A DNA stretch of 13,881 nt. It comes from Aquisalimonas sp. Its GTDB lineage: Bacteria; Pseudomonadota; Gammaproteobacteria; Nitrococcales; Aquisalimonadaceae. The number at the start of each line of letters is the position of its first letter. The first letter of the stretch is position 1. Positions 8,244 through 13,881 of this stretch are shown in pieces. Below the pieces are notes generated by a model. It had not been told where the DNA came from and made no database searches. It was given only the letters and a program-made list of their open reading frames with translations. Where the stretch lies: positions 1 to 13,881 of the forward strand of contig SKYZ01000467.1 in assembly GCA_007127625.1 (NCBI GenBank), given 5' to 3'. The translations under genes were made by a program, and so were the position numbers.

Positions 8244-9103
8244 GTCGTCCGTCCGAACAGGCCCTGCGGGCGGAATACCAGGATCAGCGTCATGGGCAGG
8301 AACAGGAAGAACAGGGCGAACTGGGGCAGATAGCCGGTGGCGAAACTCGACACCATGCCGGTAATCAGCGCCCCCACGGCCGCCCCCTTCAGCGAGCCCA
8401 TGCCGCCGATGATGATCACCACCAGCGACAGCATCAGCACGCGCACGTCCAGCCCCTGACTCAGTGACATGTACGAGGTGCCGATCACGCCGGCCGCGCC
8501 GGCCAGGAAACTTGCCACCGCGAACACCCCGGCGAACAGCAGGGGCACATTGATGCCCTGCGCCATGGCGGTCTCGCGGTCGTCCACGCCAGCGCGAATC
8601 GCCGCACCAATGCGCGTTCGCGCCATGACGATCCACAGCACAAGTCCCAGGGCCACGGCGACGGCCATGATGATCACCCGGAAAGTCGGGTACATCATGA
8701 CGCCAAGATCCATGGGCATGCGCAGATCCGGCGGCAGTGGCAGCGAGATCGGCCGCCCGCCGTAGGCCACCAGCAGTGCGTCGGCAATAATCAGCCCCAC
8801 GGCAATGGTGAGCAGCGCCTCGGAGAGATCCAGCCCGCGCACGCGCTGGAGCAGAAGGCGCTCCATCAGCACGCCACCCACCATGGCCACCACGCCGCCG
8901 GCGAGCACGCCGAGGACCAGGCTGTCGGTCGCGTGCACCACATGCACCCCGATATAGCCGCCCAACAGGTAGAAGGCACCGTGGGCCAGGTTCACCACCC
9001 GCATGAGGCCGAACGCCAGGGTCAGGCCGCTGGCCATGATGAACAGCAGCGCCGCCAGGGTGAGCCCGTTAAGGGCGAGAAAGATGAACGTATCCAGATT
9101 CAT
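8240..9103 (-). CDS. livH: Branched-chain amino-acid-type ABC transporter permease LivH
   Basis: This 287-aa multi-helix inner-membrane permease is the partner of LivM. The N-terminus carries the LivH hallmark GLTLAFGLMRVVNLAHGAFY within residues 26-45. The coupling region RAGVDDRETAMAQGINV and the segment IIIGGMGSLKGAAVGALI are also typical. The ATG at 9103 follows a GAGGGGAG purine stretch at a somewhat long distance (about 13 nt). The gene begins 18 nt after the stop of the TIM-barrel gene, so enzyme and transporter genes appear to share one transcript. It ends in the 4-nt overlap with livM. Confidence 0.92.
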   Translation of the reverse strand: MNLDTFIFLALNGLTLAALLFIMASGLTLAFGLMRVVNLAHGAFYLLGGYIGVHVVHATDSLVLGVLAGGVVAMVGGVLMERLLLQRVRGLDLSEALLTIAVGLIIADALLVAYGGRPISLPLPPDLRMPMDLGVMMYPTFRVIIMAVAVALGLVLWIVMARTRIGAAIRAGVDDRETAMAQGINVPLLFAGVFAVASFLAGAAGVIGTSYMSLSQGLDVRVLMLSLVVIIIGGMGSLKGAAVGALITGMVSSFATGYLPQFALFFLFLPMTLILVFRPQGLFGRTT

Positions 9104-9121
9104 GGCGAAAACCGGCTCCCC

Positions 9122-9955
9122 TCAGCCCTCGGCAATGGCCTTGAAGGCTCTGGTCTGGTCGGTAAGCGCCCCTTCCACCGGCAGCCGCTCCATGCTGGAG
9201 GCGCCGTAGAAGCCGTTGCAGCCCGGGCAGTGCTTGAGGATGTACCTGGCATCATCAGGCATGGCGATGGGCCCCCCATGACACAGGGCGATGACATCCG
9301 GGCGCTCCCGCCGCGCGGCGGCGATCCAGTCGTTGATGGCCGGCACGCAGTCGTCCAGGGTCATGGCCGTCTCCGCGCCGATGGCGCCGCCGGTGGTCAA
9401 CCCCATGTGGCAGACAATGATGTCCGCGCCGGCACGGGTCATTGCCACGGCATCGTCCTCGCTGAACACGTAGGGCGTGGTGAGCATCTCCTTCTCCCGC
9501 GCCCGGGCCACCAGCTCCACCTCGCGCTGGTAGCTCATGCCGGTCTCTTCCAGGTTGGCACGGAAGGTGCCGTCAATGAGGCCCACCGTGGGGAAGTTCT
9601 GGATACCGGCGAAGCCCATGGCCTTCAGTTCATCCAGCAGATGGTCGGTGATCATGAACGGGTCGGTGCCGTTCACGCCGGCAAGCACCGGGGTGTGCTC
9701 CACCACCGGCAGCACCTCGCGGGCCATCTCCTTGACCACCTCATTGGCATTGCCGTAGGCCAGAAGCCCGGCCAGGGAACCACGTCCGGCCATGCGGTAG
9801 CGCCCGGAGTTGTAGATCACGATCAGGTCGATGCCGCCGGCCTCCTCGCACTTGGCCGACAGGCCAGTGCCGGCACCTCCACCGATGATCGGCACCCCGC
9901 TGTTGACCATGTCCTGGAATCGGGCAACCAGTGTCTTGCGTGTCCACCTGCTCAC
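9122..9955 (-). CDS. Phosphoenolpyruvate-hydrolase-like TIM-barrel protein (PF09370 type), C-terminal half of plant Tm-1
   Basis: The 277-aa protein belongs to the family annotated as TIM-barrel signal transduction or PEP-hydrolase-like, related to the PEP mutase/isocitrate lyase fold. Conserved blocks are [13 protein letters not shown] (from residue 23), [16 protein letters not shown] (48-63), [13 protein letters not shown] (117-129), CHMGLTTGG (182-190), CHGGPI (225-230) and GASSMERLP (251-259). I choose the GTG at 9955 because a perfect AAGGAGGT lies 4 nt before it and [13 protein letters not shown] matches the usual family N-terminus. The ATG at 9970 would add five residues and overlap the upstream stop by 4 nt. 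It is the bacterial counterpart of the C-terminal half of plant Tm-1, with the N-terminal half encoded just upstream. The real reaction is not established. It is probably cytoplasmic and acts on the transported compound (inference). Confidence 0.9.
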   Translation of the reverse strand: MSRWTRKTLVARFQDMVNSGVPIIGGGAGTGLSAKCEEAGGIDLIVIYNSGRYRMAGRGSLAGLLAYGNANEVVKEMAREVLPVVEHTPVLAGVNGTDPFMITDHLLDELKAMGFAGIQNFPTVGLIDGTFRANLEETGMSYQREVELVARAREKEMLTTPYVFSEDDAVAMTRAGADIIVCHMGLTTGGAIGAETAMTLDDCVPAINDWIAAARRERPDVIALCHGGPIAMPDDARYILKHCPGCNGFYGASSMERLPVEGALTDQTRAFKAIAEG

Positions 9956-9959
9956 GATG

Positions 9960-9967
9960 ACCTCCTT
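9960..9967 (-). promoter_or_regulatory. Perfect Shine-Dalgarno that decides the GTG start at 9955
   Basis: The minus strand reads AAGGAGGT, an eight-base perfect complement to the 16S rRNA anti-SD, followed by CATC and then GTG. Its first A is the last base of the UPF0261 stop codon. The competing ATG at 9970 lies upstream of this site and has no comparable site of its own. This favours GTG initiation directly coupled to termination of the upstream gene. Confidence 0.65.
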
Positions 9968-11169
9968 CATGCCGCGGCCATGACGGCGCGGAACTGTTCC
10001 ACCAGAGCCCTGGCGAACTCCGGATCGTTGATGTTGTTGGGAAGGCGGATCAGCCTGCGGTCGTCAGTCTGCTGCACCGTCTCCTCCAGGGCCCGGAACA
10101 GGGCGGCATCCGCCTCCGGGTCATGGAAGGGCTGCCCCGGGGCGTCGATGAGCGAGACGCCCCCCTCGGGCAACAGGAAACGCACCGGGCCGTTGCAGCG
10201 GTTGAGCTTCTCGCCGATCCAGCGCCCCATGCGCTCGTTCTCCTCGGGCGTGGTGCGCATCAGCGTGACCTGCGGGTTGTGCTCGTAGAAGGTGCGGCCC
10301 TGCCATTTCTCCGGCACGGTATCCGGAGCGCCGAAGTTCACCATATCCAGCGCCCCGCAGGAGCCCACATAGGGGATACCGGTGCGGGCGATGGCGTCCA
10401 GCCGGCCTTCGCCGGCGCTGAACACGCCGTCCATGAACAGATCGCAGATCTCGGTGGTGGTGATATCCAGCACACCGGCGATCATGCCGCTGTCGGCGAG
10501 CTTCTCCATGGACTGCCCACCCGTGCCGGTGGCATGGAAGACCAGGCAGTCGTAGTCGTCCTCAAGCATGCCGGTCACCTGGTTCACGCAATCCGTGGTC
10601 ACGCCGAACATGCTGAGCCCGATGGCGGGCTTGTCGGCATTGCCCTCGGGAATGCGGTGGCTGACCATGCCCGCCAGGGCGTTGGCGGCATTGCCCAGGA
10701 CTTGCCGCGAGATCCGGTTGATGCCGGCCACGTCGGTGACCGAGGGCATCATGGTGAGGTCGCTGGGGCCCACGTAGGGCGCAACATTGCCGGAGGCGAT
10801 GGTGGACACCAGCACCTTCGGTACACCCACGGCCAACTCGCGCATGGCGGGCGCGATCATGGCGGTACCGCCGGAGCCACCCATGCCCAGAATGCCGGCA
10901 AGGTCGGTGCGCGTGCCGATGAACCGGCGCAGCGCCTCGGCCATGGCCGCCACGGCCTGGCCGCGGTCATTCACGAACACCGCATCCGGGCCCTCGGGAT
11001 GATGCGCTGCCACGTCCGCCGCGCGGATGTCCGCGTCGCCGCCATCACTGCGAGTGCCGATATCCACCAGCACCGGCTCAACACCGGCCGCCCGCAGCAG
11101 ACCGCAGGCGTAGCGCAGTTCCGCGCCCTTGGTATCACAGGTACCGACTACGTAGGCCTTACGTACCAT
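9967..11169 (-). CDS. Tm-1-like ATP-binding domain protein (UPF0261 family)
   Basis: The 400-aa product is a full-length UPF0261 protein, homologous to the N-terminal half of tomato Tm-1, the tomato mosaic virus resistance factor. Visible family motifs are [11 protein letters not shown] (residues 8-18), [11 protein letters not shown] (95-105), a conserved central [12 protein letters not shown] (143-154), [14 protein letters not shown] (211-224) and [12 protein letters not shown] (269-280). The Gly-rich loops fit nucleotide binding. The family's reaction is unknown to me. GGAGGAGAG sits just before the ATG. It is the first gene behind the sigma-54 promoter and runs directly into the TIM-barrel gene, reproducing as two genes the domain order of the plant fusion. 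The protein is likely cytoplasmic and likely a physical or metabolic partner of its neighbour (inference from the fusion). Confidence 0.92.
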   Translation of the reverse strand: MVRKAYVVGTCDTKGAELRYACGLLRAAGVEPVLVDIGTRSDGGDADIRAADVAAHHPEGPDAVFVNDRGQAVAAMAEALRRFIGTRTDLAGILGMGGSGGTAMIAPAMRELAVGVPKVLVSTIASGNVAPYVGPSDLTMMPSVTDVAGINRISRQVLGNAANALAGMVSHRIPEGNADKPAIGLSMFGVTTDCVNQVTGMLEDDYDCLVFHATGTGGQSMEKLADSGMIAGVLDITTTEICDLFMDGVFSAGEGRLDAIARTGIPYVGSCGALDMVNFGAPDTVPEKWQGRTFYEHNPQVTLMRTTPEENERMGRWIGEKLNRCNGPVRFLLPEGGVSLIDAPGQPFHDPEADAALFRALEETVQQTDDRRLIRLPNNINDPEFARALVEQFRAVMAAA

Positions 11170-11261
11170 GACTCTCCTCCTCGTACCGGGGGCAGGTATC
11201 CCCGTGTCCGTGTGGCAGCCCGAACCCGACCGCCGCCGGCTGTTATTGTGAGCCGAAGCTG

Positions 11262-11277
11262 TGCATGCCCCGTGCCA
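11262..11277 (-). promoter_or_regulatory. Sigma-54 (RpoN) -24/-12 promoter of the Tm-1-like/transporter operon
   Basis: The minus strand reads TGGCACGGGGCATGCA from 11277 to 11262. The consensus is TGGCACG-N4-TTGCW. The -24 element is perfect, the spacing between the GG and GC dinucleotides is exact, and the -12 element (ATGCA) has one mismatch. Transcription should begin near 11251, leaving a leader of about 80 nt before the UPF0261 ATG at 11169. A sigma-54 activator gene lies less than 1 kb upstream, which makes a chance match unlikely. Confidence 0.75.
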
Positions 11278-11322
11278 GCACGCCGGAGATGGCGCGGCAG
11301 CGCGCAGGTCGACGGTTTCGCG

Positions 11323-11341
11323 TTACACTGTTACTGTGCAA
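11323..11341. promoter_or_regulatory. Candidate upstream activator site 1 (imperfect palindrome)
   Basis: TTACACTG-TTA-CTGTGCAA is an imperfect inverted repeat with 8-bp arms matching at six positions and a 3-bp spacer. Its centre is about 80 nt upstream of the predicted sigma-54 start site, the usual position for a dimeric enhancer-binding protein. The likely binder is the Fis-type domain of the regulator encoded at 12148-13881. This is inferred from position and symmetry. Confidence 0.4.
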
Positions 11342-11366
11342 TCCTGAGTAGGATGTGCCGATTTTT

Positions 11367-11389
11367 ACTCGTTTTTACACGTCACGAGT
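11367..11389. promoter_or_regulatory. Candidate upstream activator site 2
   Basis: ACTCGT (11367-11372) and ACGAGT (11384-11389) are perfect inverted arms separated by 11 bp. Nested inside is TTACAC (11375-11380), identical to the left half of the first palindrome and exactly 52 bp away, about five helical turns, so both would face the same side. The direct repeat TTTTTAC (11362-11368 and 11372-11378) gives an AT-rich, possibly bendable patch. It lies immediately before, or inside, the 5' end of the plus-strand gene, depending on that gene's start. Confidence 0.35.
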
Positions 11390-11394
11390 TACCC

Positions 11395-12078
11395 ATGGCC
11401 TCACCCCACACACCCGACGGCTGGTTTGTCACCGACTGCTCCGCTGCCGCCACGCTTGGCCCGGGACCCTGCATCCTCACGCCGGTGACGGCGACCCTGG
11501 ACCCGCACCTGGCGGTGATGGCATGCGCGCTGCCGGTGGGGGACATCAACGGCACCCTGGAGACGGCACTGCGATCGGAACAGCCGCCGGAATGGGCCGT
11601 CGCCGGGGTACTTGCCCACGACCCGTTCCTGCGCCGCCAGGACCTGTTCGCGACACTACGACGTGGCGGCGTGATCACTCTGGCCAACTGGCCCAGTGTT
11701 TGCCCGCTCAATGGCGAACTGGCCGGCGCCCTGGAGCACTCCGGATTTACTTACCAGCAGGAGCTGGAGCTGCTCGGGGAGGGGCAGAACCAGGGCTTCG
11801 GCGTGTGCGTGGTGGTGCATACGGTGGCGCAGCTCAACGAGGCACTGACCCTCGCCCCGGACCACATTCTGGTGACTCCGGGCCTAGGCACCCCGGAGCG
11901 CGACGAGCGTCGCCACCGGGCACGGCAGACTCTGGAACTGGCTGCCCGGGCGCAGGAGGAGAGCTCGGCCGCGGTGAGGGTTCATCACCACCCGGGGTTC
12001 GCGGACATGCTGGATGAGCAGCTTCCCACGGGCATCGGCCGCATGCGACACCGGCCGGGCGGACATGCCGCAGGCTGA
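11395..12078 (+). CDS. Divergent, C-terminally degenerate relative of the PF09370 TIM-barrel protein
   Basis: The 227-aa product aligns by eye with the TIM-barrel protein encoded at 9122-9955. Residues 69-126 (VAGVLAHDPF, ITLANWPSVCPLNGELAGAL, SGFTYQQELELL) mirror [29 protein letters not shown] and [23 protein letters not shown] (154-165) mirrors [10 protein letters not shown]. The later GGPI and SSMERLP motifs are missing: HHHPGFADML stands where HGGPI is expected, and the protein stops in a low-complexity basic tail. The N-terminal GGGAGTG block is also unrecognisable. It is therefore probably non-catalytic, perhaps a binding or regulatory paralogue, or a decaying gene. The ATG at 11395 has a weak ACGAG at 7 nt. 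An in-frame ATG at 11353 would add 14 residues but cover candidate activator site 2. It is divergent from the operon and convergent with the regulator. Confidence 0.7.
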   Translation: MASPHTPDGWFVTDCSAAATLGPGPCILTPVTATLDPHLAVMACALPVGDINGTLETALRSEQPPEWAVAGVLAHDPFLRRQDLFATLRRGGVITLANWPSVCPLNGELAGALEHSGFTYQQELELLGEGQNQGFGVCVVVHTVAQLNEALTLAPDHILVTPGLGTPERDERRHRARQTLELAARAQEESSAAVRVHHHPGFADMLDEQLPTGIGRMRHRPGGHAAG

Positions 12079-12092
12079 GGTCTGTTCACACC

Positions 12093-12117
12093 CCCGCGCC
12101 AAGGCGCGCATGGCGGG
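12093..12117. terminator. Weak GC hairpin between the convergent TIM-barrel relative and the regulator
   Basis: The 69-nt gap between the two convergent stops holds CGCGCC-AA-GGCGCG (12095-12108), and alternatively the outer arms CCCGC and GCGGG (12093-12097 and 12113-12117). No T tract follows on either strand. A terminator is expected here, but this candidate is not convincing on its own. Confidence 0.22.
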
Positions 12118-12147
12118 ACCGAGAACCGGCGGTGAGCGACAACGGGT

Positions 12148-13881
12148 TCACAGCAGGTCGTAACGGCGCATCTTGTTATAGAGCGTCTTGCGGGCCAGCC
12201 CGAGTTCCCGCGCGGTGTCACCGCGCCGGAAGCGGTTGCGCTGCAACGCCGCCATGATCCAGTCGCGCTCGCTCATGGGTGCGGGTTCAGCCGCGGCGGC
12301 CGCTCCGGCTGCCCCGCCCGCCATCGCCTGCTCCGCCGGGTTGTCCGGCAGTGGCTCCGACGGCTCCAGCGGCGGCAGATCCCGGGCGGTGACGGCATCG
12401 CCGTCACACATGATCACCGCCCGCTCGATGACGTTGCGCAGTTCGCGCACGTTGCCGGGCCAGGTATGGCGCATCAGCGCCCGGTAGGCGGAGGCATCCA
12501 TCTGTCGCACCCGGGGATTCATTTCGGCAGCGATCTGCGGCAGCAGCTGGCGCACCAGCAGCGGGATATCCTCGATGCGTTCGCGCAGCGGCGGCAGGGT
12601 AATCTCCACCGCATTGAGGCGGTAGAGCAGATCCTCCCGGAAGCTGCCCTCGGCGACCATCCGGCGCAGCGGCTGGTTGCTGGCGCAGAGGATGCGGGCA
12701 TTGGTCCTGCGCGGGGTGTTCGTCCCCAGGCGCTCGAAGGAGCCGTCTTCCAGCACCCGCAGAAGCTTCGCCTGCAGCGGCAGCGCCAGATCGCCGATCT
12801 CGTCCAGCAGCAGGGTGGTGTTGCTGGCCTGCTCGAAGCGCCCGACCCGGGCCTTGACCGCACCGGTGAAGGCGCCGGCCTCGTGGCCGAACAGTTCGCT
12901 CTCCAGCAGGTCACGGGGAATCGCGGCGCAGTTCACCGCCACCATGCGCTGGTCGCGGCGCCGGCTTGCGGCGTGCAGGGCCCGGGCAACCAGCTCCTTG
13001 CCGGTGCCGTTCTCACCGGTAATGAGCACCGAGAGCTCGCTATCGGCGACCTTGCGGATCATCTGCACCACAGAGGCGATGGCAGCCGAACGGCCGATCA
13101 ATCCGAACTCGTGGCCGTCACCCAGCCACTCGCTCTTGAGGCTGTGTATGCGCTGCTGCAGATGGGCGACGGACTTGTAGGCCGAGGTGGTCTCCGCCAC
13201 GGCCGCCTCCAGGGGAATGCGGTCGATGGTGGAGCCGCCGATGTAACCATCCGCCCCCGAGGCCTCGGCCACCTGCTGCGCCTCCTCCGGCGTGGTGATG
13301 GGCCCGCCCTCCACCGCGCACTTGATCCGCGGCCGGCGCCGGCGCACCGCGGCAAACACCTGGCGCGCGTGCTCGCCGGCCTCCTCGAGGCTGTAGCGAC
13401 TGGGCACGCCGGCGACACCGCCGGCATTCCAGCCGTAATTGATGCAGAGGATGTCCACCCCGGCATCGGCCATCATCACCGCTTCATCCTGGCGACGCAC
13501 GTAACCGCAGGTCCCCATGCCCGCGGCACGCGCCCGGCGCATGAGTTCCACTTCGCGACTGAACCCGGCGCCCATGTACTCCAGGTTCTGGCGCATGGCA
13601 CCATCGAAATGCACCGCGGTGGGGAAATTGCAGATCCCGTGGAAGCCCTCCCGGCGGGCTGCGGCGACCAGCGCATCCAGGTCCTCCGAGGGATCGAACA
13701 CGCAGGCGCCGAAATACACGGGCAGATCGACCCGGTCCAGGATCTCCGCGCGGGCAAACGCCTGCACCGCACGATTGTTGCTGGCCACCGGAAGCATGCA
13801 GGAGATGGACGGCGCCCCCATGACGCGCACCCGCCCGGCATGCAGGGCAAGCAGCATGTCCGCACCGCCCTGGGCTGCAGC
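12148..13881 (-). CDS. Sigma-54-dependent transcriptional activator with a PF09370 TIM-barrel sensor domain (5' end outside window)
   Basis: The frame is open to the right edge, so the N-terminus is missing; 577 residues are visible. Counting from the Met at 13857, residues 1 to about 235 are a PF09370-type barrel with NFPTAVHFDGAMRQNLEYMG (78-97), INYGWNAGG (139-147), EGGPITTPEEA (183-193) and GGSTIDRIP (207-215). Homology continues through the residues before that Met, so it is not the true start. The AAA+ domain follows: Walker A GENGTGKE (281-288), GAFTGA for sigma-54 contact (328-333), Walker B LLLDEIGD (349-356), and the WPGNVRELRN block (466-475). An Ala-rich linker leads to a Fis-type helix-turn-helix (about 542-565). 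It should bind upstream of the sigma-54 promoter at 11262-11277 and activate the operon when its barrel binds a ligand. There is no receiver or PAS domain. Confidence 0.93.
   Translation of the reverse strand, partial: AAAQGGADMLLALHAGRVRVMGAPSISCMLPVASNNRAVQAFARAEILDRVDLPVYFGACVFDPSEDLDALVAAARREGFHGICNFPTAVHFDGAMRQNLEYMGAGFSREVELMRRARAAGMGTCGYVRRQDEAVMMADAGVDILCINYGWNAGGVAGVPSRYSLEEAGEHARQVFAAVRRRRPRIKCAVEGGPITTPEEAQQVAEASGADGYIGGSTIDRIPLEAAVAETTSAYKSVAHLQQRIHSLKSEWLGDGHEFGLIGRSAAIASVVQMIRKVADSELSVLITGENGTGKELVARALHAASRRRDQRMVAVNCAAIPRDLLESELFGHEAGAFTGAVKARVGRFEQASNTTLLLDEIGDLALPLQAKLLRVLEDGSFERLGTNTPRRTNARILCASNQPLRRMVAEGSFREDLLYRLNAVEITLPPLRERIEDIPLLVRQLLPQIAAEMNPRVRQMDASAYRALMRHTWPGNVRELRNVIERAVIMCDGDAVTARDLPPLEPSEPLPDNPAEQAMAGGAAGAAAAAEPAPMSERDWIMAALQRNRFRRGDTARELGLARKTLYNKMRRYDLL

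Noticed and set aside
8933..10288. 451-codon plus-strand open frame opposite livH and the Tm-1-like genes
   Set aside because: Antisense shadow of well-supported genes. The translation is rich in His, Gly and Ala without recognisable domains.
9122..11169. Reading the Tm-1-like genes as an antiphage or antiviral defence system
   Set aside because: Tm-1's antiviral role is a plant-specific inhibition of tobamovirus replication. Here the neighbours are a nutrient importer and a ligand-sensing activator, with no defence or mobile genes nearby.
10123..11394. Long N-terminal extension of the plus-strand TIM-barrel relative back to 10123
   Set aside because: It would run antisense through most of the UPF0261 gene and the sigma-54 promoter. 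Homology begins only after the ATG at 11395.
11342..11394. Sigma-70 promoters in the AT-rich patch for either direction
   Set aside because: No pair of -35 and -10 elements with acceptable matches and 16-18 nt spacing was found on either strand.

Overview
The window is GC-rich, densely coded DNA. The style of its genes (a PutA without a DNA-binding domain, a proteobacterial GAPDH, a sigma-54 enhancer-binding protein, a Fur box) points to a proteobacterium. I would guess a gammaproteobacterium; the very acidic secreted binding protein hints at a halophilic or alkaliphilic lineage, but this is inference. No rRNA, tRNA, CRISPR array, transposase or integrase was seen.

Layout. Positions 1-49 hold only the first 16 codons of a minus-strand gene for an exported protein. 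A good Fur box overlaps its promoter. Positions 50-309 are otherwise non-coding and carry a strong hairpin in the putA leader. putA (310-3465, plus) encodes the bifunctional proline-to-glutamate enzyme. It converges with gap on a long hairpin (3471-3506) that holds the gap stop codon in its loop.

From 11169 down to 3487, eight minus-strand genes are packed with overlaps or gaps of at most 34 nt: a UPF0261/Tm-1-like protein, a PEP-hydrolase-like TIM-barrel protein (PF09370 type), livH, livM, a periplasmic binding protein, livG, livF and gap. Upstream lies a near-consensus sigma-54 promoter (TGGCACG-N4-ATGCA, 11277-11262, minus). Two imperfect palindromes sit about 80 and 130 nt upstream of its expected start site, and their TTACAC half-sites are 52 bp apart. 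Next comes a small plus-strand gene (11395-12078) for a divergent relative of the TIM-barrel protein. Last is the 5'-truncated minus-strand gene (12148-13881) of a sigma-54 activator whose sensor domain is another copy of the same TIM barrel, fused to an AAA+ domain with GAFTGA and a Fis-type helix-turn-helix.

How it may work together. I read 3471-13881 as one self-regulated uptake-and-conversion system. An unidentified small molecule is imported by a branched-chain-amino-acid-type ABC transporter and processed by the Tm-1-like pair. It, or a product, is sensed by an enzyme-derived domain on the sigma-54 activator, which turns on the operon. The pair corresponds to the two halves of the plant virus-resistance protein Tm-1, whose original biochemical role is, to my knowledge, not established. 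Three copies of the TIM-barrel family in about 5 kb (enzyme, sensor, and a divergent copy lacking C-terminal motifs) are the most unusual feature of the window.
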